A stretch of 64,000 bases of DNA, taken from NCBI RefSeq assembly GCF_938039245.1, contig NZ_CALHVN010000012.1, positions 1 through 64,000 on the forward strand. The letters are read 5' to 3'. The DNA is from an uncultured Campylobacter sp. (GTDB taxonomy: Bacteria > Campylobacterota > Campylobacteria > Campylobacterales > Campylobacteraceae). A model generated the notes under the pieces. The model did no database searches, was not told the origin of the DNA, and saw nothing but the letters and a program-made list of their open reading frames with translations. Position numbers and translations under genes: made by a program. Shown one piece after another: positions 37,988 through 47,110 of the stretch (position 1 is its first letter; each line of letters starts with the position of its first letter).

Positions 37988-38776
37988 TTACTCCGCTAGC
38001 CCCAAAGTCCGCAGCTCGCTTAGGCCGTCTACTATGGGCTTTCTAAATTTTTTAGGACGCGATGTCGGTACGGTTAGCACGATGTCCTCTCGGCCGTCCT
38101 CTAAAAAATCTTTTAGATACGCCGTCACATAGCTAAATTTACTCTTAAACTCCTCGCTAAGCTGATTTAGAGAGTGAAATTTATCTCGTCTTACGACAAA
38201 CTGCGTTGAAGTATCAAGCACGAAAAGCCGCGCGGGGATGCCGTCATAATCAAAGCTAGAAAGCCTTGCCTCGCTGATATCAAGCGCCCATTCGGCACGG
38301 CCGTAAAACTCTTGCCTAAAAGCGTCTATTTTGAGCTGGAGTTCTGGATTTTTATGCGTCATAAATCCGCATTTATTTATGCGAAACGAGGTGATTTTGC
38401 CCTTGATTTTGACGCGGCAAAAGAGCACGGAGTCCAGTATGCCGTAGTCGTTAAAGCAAGTATTTTCAAGCAAAACGTCCTTCCAAACGCAAGGACCGAA
38501 AAAACAAGACCTAAAAGTACACCCGATAAAATTTACCCCGCTTATCGTCTGCGGATTTGTAAGATCGTTATCAAGCCCTATGTCGCAGTTCATAAACTCT
38601 ATGTTTTTAAAGACCAGCCTGCCTCCATTTTTCTTTTGCGCGCTTTTGTCGTCTGCAAAATCAATCAAACGGTCTTCAGCTAGATTTACCGCCGAATTTT
38701 CGCATGGGCTTGCTAACTCGTTTATTAACTGAGCTAAATTTCGCTTGAAAAATTTTTGATTTTGGATTATTTTCAT
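37988..38776 (-). CDS. Hypothetical protein with pentapeptide-like segment
   Basis: This is a 262-residue protein. Residues about 75-130 show an irregular pentapeptide-like pattern with repeated F/C and N/D positions (IEFMNCDIG, VNFIGCTFRSCFFG, LLENTCFND). Such segments form a right-handed beta helix in pentapeptide-repeat proteins. The C-terminal half is mixed and ends in a basic region. Nothing indicates a gyrase-protection protein specifically, although the position near gyrB is noted. Function unknown. Confidence 0.6.
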   Translation of the reverse strand: MKIIQNQKFFKRNLAQLINELASPCENSAVNLAEDRLIDFADDKSAQKKNGGRLVFKNIEFMNCDIGLDNDLTNPQTISGVNFIGCTFRSCFFGPCVWKDVLLENTCFNDYGILDSVLFCRVKIKGKITSFRINKCGFMTHKNPELQLKIDAFRQEFYGRAEWALDISEARLSSFDYDGIPARLFVLDTSTQFVVRRDKFHSLNQLSEEFKSKFSYVTAYLKDFLEDGREDIVLTVPTSRPKKFRKPIVDGLSELRTLGLAE

Positions 38777-38888
38777 CGTTTTTATTTCATCGCTTATTTT
38801 TGTCGCAAAAGGCGTTAAATTTGAGCTAAAAGTATAAATTAAACGCCTTAAAAGCTACCAAATTTAGCTAAAATCGCTAAAGTCGGGC

Positions 38889-40169
38889 TTATTCGTCCTT
38901 TTTCTCGTCCTCTTTTTTGCCGATCTTTTCTTTGGCGTTTTTTATGAGATTTTCGGCGGCTTTGTAGAGCTTCTCGCCTAGTTCTTTTGATTTTGATTTG
39001 AGATTTTCGCCGATCTCGCTCGCATTTATGGCGCTTAGCTTCTCCTGCGTTCGTTTTTCAAAGTCGCCGATATCTTTTTTGAGCGCTTCGAGGCGTTCTT
39101 TGGCGTTAAAATTTTCTTTAAATTTATCGCCGGCTTGAGTTACTTCGCGCTTTAGCTCCTCAAATTTTGCTCCCGCAAGGCTCGCGAATTTATCGATATT
39201 TTCGTTAAATTTTAGCTCTTCTAGCTGAAGCTCGATCTGGCGGGAAACGTCGTTTTGTAGGCGCTTAAATTTAGCCAAGTAGCTATCTACCGACTCGTCT
39301 AGGATTTCGTTTATCACGGCAGCAGAGGGCTCCTGCGAGCGCGCCATATCGCGCAGCATCGCTACGAACCTCTCCTCGAGCCTTATAAATTCTTTAGCTT
39401 CGCCTAGCAGCGCCTGACCGTCCGGGGCAAATTTGATCTCCTCGATAAACTTCTCCGTCCTTTTGCCAAGCGCCTCTTTTACGCCGCCGATAGCGCCGCT
39501 TATTAGCTCTTTGGCAAATGCCTGATCGACGTCAGCTATCTCGCACGCCGCCTCGCAGACCGTCCTTGCGATCTCCAGGATGCGCTCTTTGCTCGCTTCG
39601 CCCTCGTTTATCGCGCTAAGCACGACGTTTTTGGCGATTTGCTCCACCGTATCTTTCACGTCGTCGCCCTTTTCGATGGCGGTTAGAAACGCCGCTTCGG
39701 TAGTTTCTTTTAGGATTCCCAACATTTGCAGCTCGCAGAGCATCTTTTCGTCTATCGCGGTTAAAATTTCGTCCTTATCCGCCAGGTCGCTGCTTTTGAT
39801 GAAATTTTCCATATTTTCAAGCAGCGCGCGAACGTCGTTTTTGATCTCGTCTTTTTGCGCGTAAATTTGCCGCTCGATCTGCTCTTTTTCGTAGATTAGG
39901 CGGTGGATGTACTGCTCTTTTGCCTCGCTGAGCGCGTCTCCTGCGCTTTGGATGAGGTTGGCGACGTTTTGGCGGTTTAGCAGATCCTCGCTCTTTAGCG
40001 CCTCGCAAATTTGCTCAAACTCTTTAGCTAGAGCCGCGTTTGCGTCGCCGTTTTTTGCGCTTTTGATGCTTTTTCTAAACTCACTTAGCGCAAATTCCCT
40101 GATCAAAACGGAAATTTGCGGGTCGTTTTTGTTCTCTTTTATGGCTTGGGTGAAGACTAAATTTTGCAT
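38889..40169 (-). CDS. Long coiled-coil protein (DUF6781-like)
   Basis: This 426-residue, almost entirely helical protein is rich in Ala, Glu and Lys. It has extended heptad patterns from about residue 80 to the end and a Lys/Glu-rich tail. There is no signal peptide or transmembrane helix. I associate this type loosely with DUF6781. A similar protein occupies the same place after the DUF493 gene in C. jejuni, from memory. It might be a cytoskeletal or chromosome-associated structural protein. Confidence 0.65.
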   Translation of the reverse strand: MQNLVFTQAIKENKNDPQISVLIREFALSEFRKSIKSAKNGDANAALAKEFEQICEALKSEDLLNRQNVANLIQSAGDALSEAKEQYIHRLIYEKEQIERQIYAQKDEIKNDVRALLENMENFIKSSDLADKDEILTAIDEKMLCELQMLGILKETTEAAFLTAIEKGDDVKDTVEQIAKNVVLSAINEGEASKERILEIARTVCEAACEIADVDQAFAKELISGAIGGVKEALGKRTEKFIEEIKFAPDGQALLGEAKEFIRLEERFVAMLRDMARSQEPSAAVINEILDESVDSYLAKFKRLQNDVSRQIELQLEELKFNENIDKFASLAGAKFEELKREVTQAGDKFKENFNAKERLEALKKDIGDFEKRTQEKLSAINASEIGENLKSKSKELGEKLYKAAENLIKNAKEKIGKKEDEKKDE

Positions 40170-40177
40170 GAAAGTCC

Positions 40178-40441
40178 TTATAGTACGTATTTACAAACGC
40201 GTCTTAGCGCAGAAAAAATTTCTAACCGCTCCTGGTTAGAATTAACTAAAACGCTTAGATTGTAGCTTTTGTATTTGCCCTCTTTGCTCGATTTTGACGG
40301 CGCTATCTTGTGTTGCCTCTCGCCTACGACGCCCTGCGCGATAGCTTCGGCATTTTCGTTTTCAAGCACGATGATTTTGTATTCCCAGAAATTTGGGTAC
40401 GAGATTTCGGGTTCTTTATTTAGATCGCACGTAGTCGCCAC
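40178..40441 (-). CDS. DUF493/YbeD-like small protein
   Basis: This 87-residue protein with an alternating strand-helix pattern matches the HP0495/YbeD (DUF493) family, a small ACT-like fold of unknown role. It starts inside the 3' end of moaC (26-base overlap) and is followed closely by the coiled-coil gene. The order moaC-DUF493-coiled coil is shared with C. jejuni. Confidence 0.75.
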   Translation of the reverse strand: MATTCDLNKEPEISYPNFWEYKIIVLENENAEAIAQGVVGERQHKIAPSKSSKEGKYKSYNLSVLVNSNQERLEIFSALRRVCKYVL

Positions 40442-40889
40442 TTTTTCCTCCGCTCTTGCTTTCTAGCGCGATATCTGTTATCTGCATGGTTTTATCTATC
40501 GCTTTTATCATGTCGTAGATCGTTAGTAGCCCGACGCTAACGCCCGTTAGCGCCTCCATCTCGACGCCGGTTTTGCCGTCTATCTTGACGCTAACGGTTA
40601 GCTTGTAGGCGCAGGTATCGGTTAGCTCCTCGATGTCGCAGTTTATGCCGCTGATTAGCAGCGGGTGGCACATCGGGATGAGTTCGCTCGTCTTTTTTGC
40701 GCCCATTATCGCGCCCACGACGGCGGTTTGCAGGACCGGACCTTTTTTGCCGGTGTTGTTTTTAATTGCGTCAAAGGCTTCGCGCGACATTTTTATGATG
40801 CCGCTTGCTACGGCTATGCGCGTAGTTACGCCCTTGTCGCTTACGTCGACCATTTTGGGGCGGTTGTTTTCGTCTATGTGAGTTAGCAT
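40416..40889 (-). CDS. moaC: Cyclic pyranopterin monophosphate synthase MoaC
   Basis: This enzyme of about 157 residues works with MoaA in the first step of molybdenum cofactor synthesis. It carries the [15 protein letters not shown]-terminus, [11 protein letters not shown] with the conserved His, and VGVE-like residues in [23 protein letters not shown]. The open frame extends 34 codons upstream. The start at MLTHIDENN (40889) has AAAGGA in the right place, so I use that. Molybdoenzymes are expected given the respiratory genes in this genome. Confidence 0.93.
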   Translation of the reverse strand: MLTHIDENNRPKMVDVSDKGVTTRIAVASGIIKMSREAFDAIKNNTGKKGPVLQTAVVGAIMGAKKTSELIPMCHPLLISGINCDIEELTDTCAYKLTVSVKIDGKTGVEMEALTGVSVGLLTIYDMIKAIDKTMQITDIALESKSGGKSGDYVRSK

Positions 40890-40989
40890 TTTCGTCCTTT
40901 CGCCTGAAACGCTAAATTTGCTTAAATTTGAGCTAGGCGGAGTAAATTTATGAGAAGGATTATAACTAAAAAAGCTTAATGAATAAGAC

Positions 40990-41020
40990 AAAAACGCCTC
41001 GGCAGGGGGAGCCGAGGCGC
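40990..41020 (-). terminator. Rho-independent terminator after malY/patB
   Basis: A perfect nine-base-pair stem, CGCCTCGGC and GCCGAGGCG, encloses a seven-base loop (40995-41019). On the minus strand it is followed by TTTTTG, so it ends transcription of the aminotransferase gene that lies upstream on that strand. Confidence 0.85.
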
Positions 41021-41103
41021 CGTTACAAAAAGGAGGTTTTCTTGTCGGACGCGCAAATCATACCAAAAAGGTCTAAATTTTATCCCAATTTTTCGTAAAT
41101 ATA

Positions 41104-42276
41104 TTATTCCCTACTTTTCGCATAGGCTAGAGCGCCCGATTTTAGGCGTTTTAGTCCCTCCAGCACGCGCGATCTTTGGGTTGCGATATTGAGGCGCAAG
41201 AAGCATTTTTCCGCGCCTCTGTACGCGTTGCCGTCGTTTAGCCAAAGACCCGCTTTTTGGCGTAAAAATTTATGAAAATCGCTCGCATCGTCGCAAATTT
41301 CGCGGCAGTCAAGCCAGAGTAGATACGTGGCGTCCTGCTCTACAAGCCTGATCTGCGGCAGTTCGTTTTGCAAAAACTCGCTCACGATTTTGCGGTTTTG
41401 CTCTACGTATTCGCGCATCTGCTCGAGCCACGCTTCGCCTCGCTCAAACGCCGCGATCGCCGCGATACAAGAAAACGCATTGCCCTCGCCGACCTCGTCG
41501 TCGTTGATGGCTTTTGCCATTTTGGCGCGCAGTTTTGGGTTTGGCACTACGGCGACGGAGCTTTGCAAGCCGGCGATGTTAAAGGCTTTAGTAGGCGAAA
41601 CGCAGGTAATCGAGATGTTTTTGCAAGTCTCGCTCGCGCGGATAAAGGGCACGTAGCTTTTGCCCGGGCTCGTTATGTCGCAGTGGATTTCGTCAGATAT
41701 CACCAAAACGCCGTGTTTAGCGCATAGTTCGCCGATTTTGGCTAGCTTCTCTACGCTCCAAATTTTACCGACGGGATTGTGCGGGTTGCATAGGATAAAC
41801 ATCGTCGTTAGCGGGTCGGCGAGCTTTTCTTCGAGGTCTGCAAAGTCTATATCGTAGCCGCGCCCGTCGTACGCTAGCTCGTTTGTAAGCGCGATCCTGC
41901 CGTTATTTTCGATACTGCGATAAAAGACGTGATAGACGGGACTTTGGATCACGATTTTATCGCCCACGCTCGTAAATTTGCGCACGGCGGAGCTAATTAT
42001 CGGGATCACGCCCGTGCAAAAAATTAGCCAATTTGGGTCAAATTTGACGTCGTGACGCCTACTCCACCACGAGCAAACGGCATCGTTCCACTCCCGCGGC
42101 ACGTAGGAGTAACCAAAAACTCCGTTGTCTAGCCGCTTTTGCAGCGCTTCTAAAATTTCGGGCGCGACCTTAAAATCCATATCCGCCACCCACATCGGCA
42201 GCTCGCCCTCGTTTGTTCTCCACTTTGACGAGTACGTCCCGCCTCGCTCCACCGGCGCGTCAAAATCGTATTTCAT
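41104..42276 (-). CDS. PatB/MalY-type PLP enzyme (cystathionine beta-lyase-like)
   Basis: This fold-type I PLP enzyme has about 390 residues. It carries PMWVADMDFKV at the N-terminus (typical of PatB/MalY), CNPHNPVGKIW, SDEIHCDI, and the PLP-binding Lys in VSPTKAFNIAGLQ. Family members cleave cystathionine or other C-S bonds, releasing homocysteine or cysteine-derived thiols. The start at MKYDFD (42276) has GGAGAG upstream; the frame is open 27 codons further. metE and metF are nearby, so a role in methionine supply is likely. A strong terminator follows. Confidence 0.88.
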   Translation of the reverse strand: MKYDFDAPVERGGTYSSKWRTNEGELPMWVADMDFKVAPEILEALQKRLDNGVFGYSYVPREWNDAVCSWWSRRHDVKFDPNWLIFCTGVIPIISSAVRKFTSVGDKIVIQSPVYHVFYRSIENNGRIALTNELAYDGRGYDIDFADLEEKLADPLTTMFILCNPHNPVGKIWSVEKLAKIGELCAKHGVLVISDEIHCDITSPGKSYVPFIRASETCKNISITCVSPTKAFNIAGLQSSVAVVPNPKLRAKMAKAINDDEVGEGNAFSCIAAIAAFERGEAWLEQMREYVEQNRKIVSEFLQNELPQIRLVEQDATYLLWLDCREICDDASDFHKFLRQKAGLWLNDGNAYRGAEKCFLRLNIATQRSRVLEGLKRLKSGALAYAKSRE

Positions 42277-42362
42277 TTGCTCTCCTTGCGTGATTTTTGC
42301 GGATATTTTAGCAAATTTGGCGGATAAAATTTGAAATTTTGCTACATTTTTTAGCAAAGTCG

Positions 42363-42400
42363 ATTTTTAATGCAATATTTTTTATAATTGCATTAAAAAT
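42363..42400. promoter_or_regulatory. Palindrome enclosing the cas6 -10 box
   Basis: A perfect 14-base inverted repeat (ATTTTTAATGCAAT at 42363-42376, complement at 42387-42400) has a ten-base spacer. TATAAT (42383-42388) lies across the spacer and right arm, 34 bases before the cas6 ATG. The layout is that of an operator overlapping a promoter. As RNA it could also form a stem. Confidence 0.7.
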
Positions 42401-42421
42401 TTAGCAAATTTAAGGATAAAA

Positions 42422-43096
42422 ATGCTCACGATAACCTCACGTTTGCCGAGCGCAAATTTAAAAATTTCAAAGGCATTACCTCAGCTCATCCAGGGCTACA
42501 TCTACCGCTATCTGCCAAGTGCCGAGCACGAGGGATACAGGCATGAGCCCAGTGGTAAAATTTTTAAACGAACGAATTTTGATTTTCGTTTAAATGGCTC
42601 AAATTTGCGGATTAGATTTACCTCTTACGAGCCGGAATTTGAAAAAACAATCGCGCTTGCCGTGCTAAAAGATGGGTTAAATTTAGGCGAGCTTTGCTTG
42701 TGCGATACGACGGTGGCGGTTAGCGAGCACAGAACTACGCAAAGCGAAGCGGTGCTGCAAGGCTGCGTAGCATGCGCGGTAAGCGGACTTTTGGGGCATA
42801 AAATTTATCTGCAACCGCAAGACTCCAGGCATCTTGAGATGATGAAAACGAACGCCTTGCAAAAATTTGAAACTCTTACCGGACGCAGATACGACGGCAA
42901 ATTTGAGCTAAATTTACTCTGGCAAAATTTGCAAAATCCATTTAATTTTTATTACGGAAATAACCGCTCGCCAGTTCAGGCTTGGCAAGCAAAATGGAAA
43001 ATTTGCGCACAGCCCGAGCTCATAAATTTGATCCTTGATGTTGGCATCGGAAGCGGATGTATGAACTGCGGAGCGGGGTTTTTAGAGACGATATAG
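42422..43096 (+). CDS. cas6: Orphan CRISPR pre-crRNA endoribonuclease Cas6
   Basis: This is a 224-residue RAMP-fold protein. The N-terminal half has LPSANLKISKALPQLIQGYIYRYLP-like Cas6 spacing and a His-containing AEHEGYRHE, then FKRTNFDFRL. The C-terminus holds the Gly-rich RAMP loop GIGSGCMNCGAGF (about 208-220). Cas6 cuts CRISPR transcripts at the repeat hairpin in type I and III systems. No CRISPR array and no other cas gene are in the window. The gene stands alone between malY and metE. AAGGA precedes the ATG. The two Cys in the Gly loop are unusual. Confidence 0.8.
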   Translation: MLTITSRLPSANLKISKALPQLIQGYIYRYLPSAEHEGYRHEPSGKIFKRTNFDFRLNGSNLRIRFTSYEPEFEKTIALAVLKDGLNLGELCLCDTTVAVSEHRTTQSEAVLQGCVACAVSGLLGHKIYLQPQDSRHLEMMKTNALQKFETLTGRRYDGKFELNLLWQNLQNPFNFYYGNNRSPVQAWQAKWKICAQPELINLILDVGIGSGCMNCGAGFLETI

Positions 43097-43640
43097 ATAA
43101 GCCTCGCACAACCGCTTTGACTCGGTTAAATTTATAAAGCCGTTTTATGCTAAATTTAACGAAAGCGGCTTGATTTATTTCGCAAAAATCTTTATAATAC
43201 GGCTCAAATTCGACCCAAAGGATAAGCTTAATGCTTTGCCCCATGTTTAAGACTCTTTAATCTTAACAAAAAAACAGCTAAATTTTTAAACAATTTCACG
43301 TTTTTAAACACTAATACAAATTTATTTCTATCGCCGCGAAGAGCGCATTGTAATTGCATTTTTAAAAACAAAGCCAAACAGTGCCTAAAATTCGGGCGAA
43401 ATTTATTTAGCAGGGTTTTTTATAAATTTTATTTTAGCCTGCGAAAAAGCGGTTGCCACCCGCCTTTCACTTGCGCTCTCTTGGACGATTTTGACGGAGG
43501 CTTAAATTTGCTCCCGGCGGCAGGCTACGTGCCTAGCCTTGGTCGCAAATTCGGGCGCCAACCGCCAAACTCGCCTCAAGATAACGCAATTAAAATTTAA
43601 ATCTAAAAATCATAAAAATTTAAAAATAAGGAAAAAGAGA
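43097..43640. other. Gene-free stretch upstream of metE
   Basis: About 540 bp with no convincing ORF. I looked for a CRISPR array (none) and for cobalamin or SAM riboswitch motifs (no convincing match). An inverted pair AAAGCCGTTTT/GAAAGCGGCTT near 43125-43175 could form a terminator for cas6. The metE promoter is probably within the AT-rich part around 43420-43435. Confidence 0.45.
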
Positions 43641-45911
43641 ATGATCAAATCTTACGTTACGGGTTTCCCGCGAATCGGAGAAAAAAGAGAGCTAAAACGC
43701 GCGCTAGAAGGTCTTTGGAGTAAAAAAGAGGGTTTTAGCGAGGAGAATTTGCTGAGCGTCGCTAAAACGCTAAGAAATAGACACTGGCAATACCAAAAAG
43801 ACGCTGAAATTTCGGCTATCAGCGTAAACGATTTTTCGCTTTACGATTTGATGCTAGACGCCATCGTGGCATTTGGCGCGGTGCCGCCTAGATTTGCGAA
43901 TTTAAGCGGATTAGAGCAGTATTTCGCCTGCGCTCGTGGCAACGAAAAAGGCGTGGCGATGGAGATGACTAAGTGGTTTAACACGAACTACCACTACATC
44001 GTGCCCGAACTTAGCGCCCAGACGACCTTTAAGCTTGACGCGTCGAAAATCATTAACGAATACGAAGAGGCAAAGGCCGCCGGCGTAAAAGGCAAGATAA
44101 ATTTAATCGGCCCTATCACGTTTTTGGCGCTTTCAAAGACCACCGACGGCAGCTGCGCGCTTTGTCATTTAGACGCGCTAACGGCGCAATACGTCAAGCT
44201 TTTAGAGCAAATTTCAAAGCTAGACGGCGAAATCATAGTTCAGTTAGACGAGCCGATATTCGTAACTAGCAAGGGCGATGCGCTAACGGATAAAATCGCG
44301 CCCGTCTACGAGAAGCTAACCGCGGCCGCAGGCAACGTAAAAATCGTGTTTATGACCTATTTCGAACACGCGCTAAAAGCCGTGGACGAAGCGCTAAAAA
44401 CTAAAATTTACGGCATCGGGCTTGATTTTGTTTACGGCGAGAAAAATATCGATGCTCTGCCTGCTATCGCAAACTCGAACGTGAAGCTTTTCGCCGGAGT
44501 CGTAAACGGCAGAAACGTGTGGAAAAGCAACATCGACGAGCGCGTAAATTTCGTCAAACAAATAGCGCAAAAACTAGGCGGCAAGGACTTTTACGTAGGA
44601 TCTAGCTGCTCGCTGCTCCACGTGCCTTTTACTCTAAAATACGAAGAAAAGCTAAATCCCGAGGTCAAAAGCTGGCTAAGTTTCGCCGTTGAAAAGCTAA
44701 GCGAAATCGCAATCATCGCAAAGCTCGCAAACGGCGCGGCTCTAAACGAAAACGAAGCCAAAATTTACGCCGAAAATAAAGCCAGCGCGAACTCCCGCGC
44801 AAATTCGGCTCTCATCCACGATGCCGCCGTCCAGGCTCGCGTCGCGAATTTAACCAAATTCGAGCGCGAAGAGAAGTTTGAAGACCGCATCAAAATCCAG
44901 CACGAAGCCCTAAACTACGGCGTCTTACCGACTACGACGATAGGTAGTTTCCCGCAGACGGTAGAGCTTCGCGTTTTGCGCCAAAATTTCAAAAAAGGCG
45001 AGATCAGCGAGCAGCAGTATAACGACGGTATCAAAAAATACATCGACGAGTGCGTGAAATTTCAAGAAGACGTCGGACTTGACGTACTAGTCCACGGCGA
45101 GCCGGAGAGAAACGATATGGTCGAGTATTTCGGCGAGCAGATCAAAGGCTACGCGTTTAGCGAAAACGGCTGGGTGCAAAGCTACGGCAGCCGCTGCGTG
45201 AAGCCGCCTTTGCTTTTCGGCGACGTGAGCCGTCCAAAAGCGATGACGGTCGAGTGGATATCCTACGCGCAAAGCCGCACGAAAAAGATAATGAAAGGCA
45301 TGCTAACGGGCCCGGTAACTATCCTAAACTGGAGCTTCGTACGCGACGATAAACCGCGAGCCGATATCGCTAAGCAGCTTGCTCTATGCATCTACGACGA
45401 GATCGCCGATCTGCAAGACGCGGGCATAAAAGTCATCCAAGTAGACGAAGCCGCGTTTAAAGAGGGCTATCCGCTACGCGACGAAAACATCGGCGCATAC
45501 GAGAAATTTTCGGTTGATTGCTTTAAGCTCTCCGTCGCTTCGGCTCGTGCGCAGACGCAGATCCACACTCATATGTGCTACTCGGAGTTTAACGACATCA
45601 TCAAGACCATCGAGGCGATGGACGCCGACGTTATCAGTATCGAGACGGCTCGCAGCGGCAACGAACTGCTAAAAATCTTTAAATCCGTGGGCTACAAACA
45701 AGAAGTAGGCCCGGGCATCTACGATATCCACAGTCCGCGCGTGCCAAGCATCGACGAGATGGTCGCGCAGATCAGAGCGCTACTAGAAGTGTTGCCTAAA
45801 GAACAACTCTGGATCAACCCGGACTGCGGCCTAAAAACCCGCAAATGGGAAGAGGTCGAGCCGAGCCTAAAAAATCTCGTACAAGCCGTCAAAATCGTGC
45901 GAAATTCGTAA
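43641..45911 (+). CDS. metE: Cobalamin-independent methionine synthase
   Basis: This is an enzyme of about 756 residues that transfers the methyl group of 5-methyltetrahydropteroyl-triglutamate to homocysteine. It starts MIKSYVTGFPRIGEKRELK. The C-terminal zinc site is intact: HTHMCYSEF (His, Cys), ISIETARS (Glu) and INPDCGLKTR (Cys). The frame is open 34 codons upstream into non-coding DNA. ATG 43641 after AAGGAAAAAGAG is the family start. metF follows, the same pair order as in C. jejuni. Confidence 0.95.
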   Translation: MIKSYVTGFPRIGEKRELKRALEGLWSKKEGFSEENLLSVAKTLRNRHWQYQKDAEISAISVNDFSLYDLMLDAIVAFGAVPPRFANLSGLEQYFACARGNEKGVAMEMTKWFNTNYHYIVPELSAQTTFKLDASKIINEYEEAKAAGVKGKINLIGPITFLALSKTTDGSCALCHLDALTAQYVKLLEQISKLDGEIIVQLDEPIFVTSKGDALTDKIAPVYEKLTAAAGNVKIVFMTYFEHALKAVDEALKTKIYGIGLDFVYGEKNIDALPAIANSNVKLFAGVVNGRNVWKSNIDERVNFVKQIAQKLGGKDFYVGSSCSLLHVPFTLKYEEKLNPEVKSWLSFAVEKLSEIAIIAKLANGAALNENEAKIYAENKASANSRANSALIHDAAVQARVANLTKFEREEKFEDRIKIQHEALNYGVLPTTTIGSFPQTVELRVLRQNFKKGEISEQQYNDGIKKYIDECVKFQEDVGLDVLVHGEPERNDMVEYFGEQIKGYAFSENGWVQSYGSRCVKPPLLFGDVSRPKAMTVEWISYAQSRTKKIMKGMLTGPVTILNWSFVRDDKPRADIAKQLALCIYDEIADLQDAGIKVIQVDEAAFKEGYPLRDENIGAYEKFSVDCFKLSVASARAQTQIHTHMCYSEFNDIIKTIEAMDADVISIETARSGNELLKIFKSVGYKQEVGPGIYDIHSPRVPSIDEMVAQIRALLEVLPKEQLWINPDCGLKTRKWEEVEPSLKNLVQAVKIVRNS

Positions 45912-46228
45912 ATTTAGAGCTTCGCTCAAATCCCGTCGCCTTTTGCTATCTAGTAAACGGGCGGCGGTTTAAATTTAGCGGCTTTGTGTTAGGTTGATTT
46001 TGCTTTTTTTGACGCGACCAAGCTCGGTTTTGCGGCTAAATCGCTAGCTAAATTTAGACGCCTTTTTTGGACGCTATCTTGCAAGCGGCGCAAACTCGGC
46101 GCGGGTTAAATTAGGCTTAAAATTTGCAAAATAAAGCTCGTAGCAAAGCAAACTAAGTTTTCTTTCGCGCATAAGCGTAAATTTAGCCGCAAACGCCGCG
46201 TTTTCTACATATTAAATTTGGAAATTTC
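45912..46228. other. Gene-free spacer between metE and metF
   Basis: About 317 bp without an ORF, holding several copies of the AAATTT hexamer typical of this genome. I see no riboswitch or RNA gene. The metF promoter may lie near 46200. Confidence 0.5.
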
Positions 46229-47110
46229 ATGCTAAAAGAAAAAATTTTAAATAAAGAAAAAAATCTTTTGCTCTATGCTTTGACGCCGCCCAAGGCCGAA
46301 TTCGAGGAGACCAAGCTGCGCGAGATAGCAGACCGCTGGACGGCGCGCATAGAGAGCCTAAACGCCGACGGACTCGTGCTTTACGAGGTTCAAGACGAAA
46401 GCGATAGAAGCGATGCGCAAAGGACTTTCGAGTTTAGCGGGACGCTAAGCCCGCAAAGCTACTACGTAAACTACCTAAAAGTCGCGACGCCGAGCGTTTT
46501 TTACCGCGTGGCGGGCGGATACGACGAGAGCGAGTTTCGCGCGGCTTTGGCGGCTCAGAGTGCGGATTTATGCGTGCTCGTCGGAGCTACGTCTAGCGCG
46601 CAAAAAACAAGGCTGGATTTGACTCGCGCCTACGAGATCGCGGGCGAATTTGAAAATTTAGCCTCAGGCGGCGTATGCATCGCCGAGCGCCACGGCAAAA
46701 AGGGCGATGAGCCGCAGCGAATGCTGGAAAAAATCCGCCTAGGGGCTAAATTTTTCGTCTCGCAGGCGATTTTCGACGCGGATTTAGCGCGCAAATTTTT
46801 AGAAGACTGCGCGGCGGCCGAGATTAGCGAGCCGATATTTCTCACGTTTTCGACCGCGGGCAATCCAAAAACGCTGGAATTTATAAAGTGGCTGGGCGTG
46901 AGCGTGCCGCAAAGCGTCGAAAGTAGGCTAAATGCGAGTGCCGATTATCTAGCGCAAAGCTGCGAAATCATCAAAGAAATTTGGAGCGAGCTTAAAAGCT
47001 TCGGCGATAAAAACGGGCTAAATTTAAGCGCAAACGTCGAAAGCGTGATGGCAAAACGCGCCGAGATCGAAGCGAGCTTAGAGCTAGCCCGCGAGTTTAG
47101 GCTGCTTTAA
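46229..47110 (+). CDS. metF: Methylenetetrahydrofolate reductase
   Basis: This 293-residue (beta/alpha)8 flavoenzyme reduces methylene-THF to methyl-THF for MetE. Family signatures are ALTPPKAEFEE (with the catalytic Glu region), VCIAERHGKKGDEPQRMLEKI and LGAKFFVSQAIFD, which places flavin- and folate-binding residues correctly. It starts with ATG at 46229. Sequence similarity to canonical MetF is moderate. The metE neighbour makes the function very likely. Confidence 0.88.
   Translation: MLKEKILNKEKNLLLYALTPPKAEFEETKLREIADRWTARIESLNADGLVLYEVQDESDRSDAQRTFEFSGTLSPQSYYVNYLKVATPSVFYRVAGGYDESEFRAALAAQSADLCVLVGATSSAQKTRLDLTRAYEIAGEFENLASGGVCIAERHGKKGDEPQRMLEKIRLGAKFFVSQAIFDADLARKFLEDCAAAEISEPIFLTFSTAGNPKTLEFIKWLGVSVPQSVESRLNASADYLAQSCEIIKEIWSELKSFGDKNGLNLSANVESVMAKRAEIEASLELAREFRLL

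Noticed and set aside
43020..43244. 74-residue minus-strand ORF overlapping the cas6 3' end
   Set aside because: It is largely antisense to cas6, has no ribosome site and resembles no family.
43097..43640. Possible CRISPR array or cobalamin/SAM riboswitch between cas6 and metE
   Set aside because: No regularly spaced direct repeats are visible. The B12-box and SAM riboswitch core motifs are not convincingly present.
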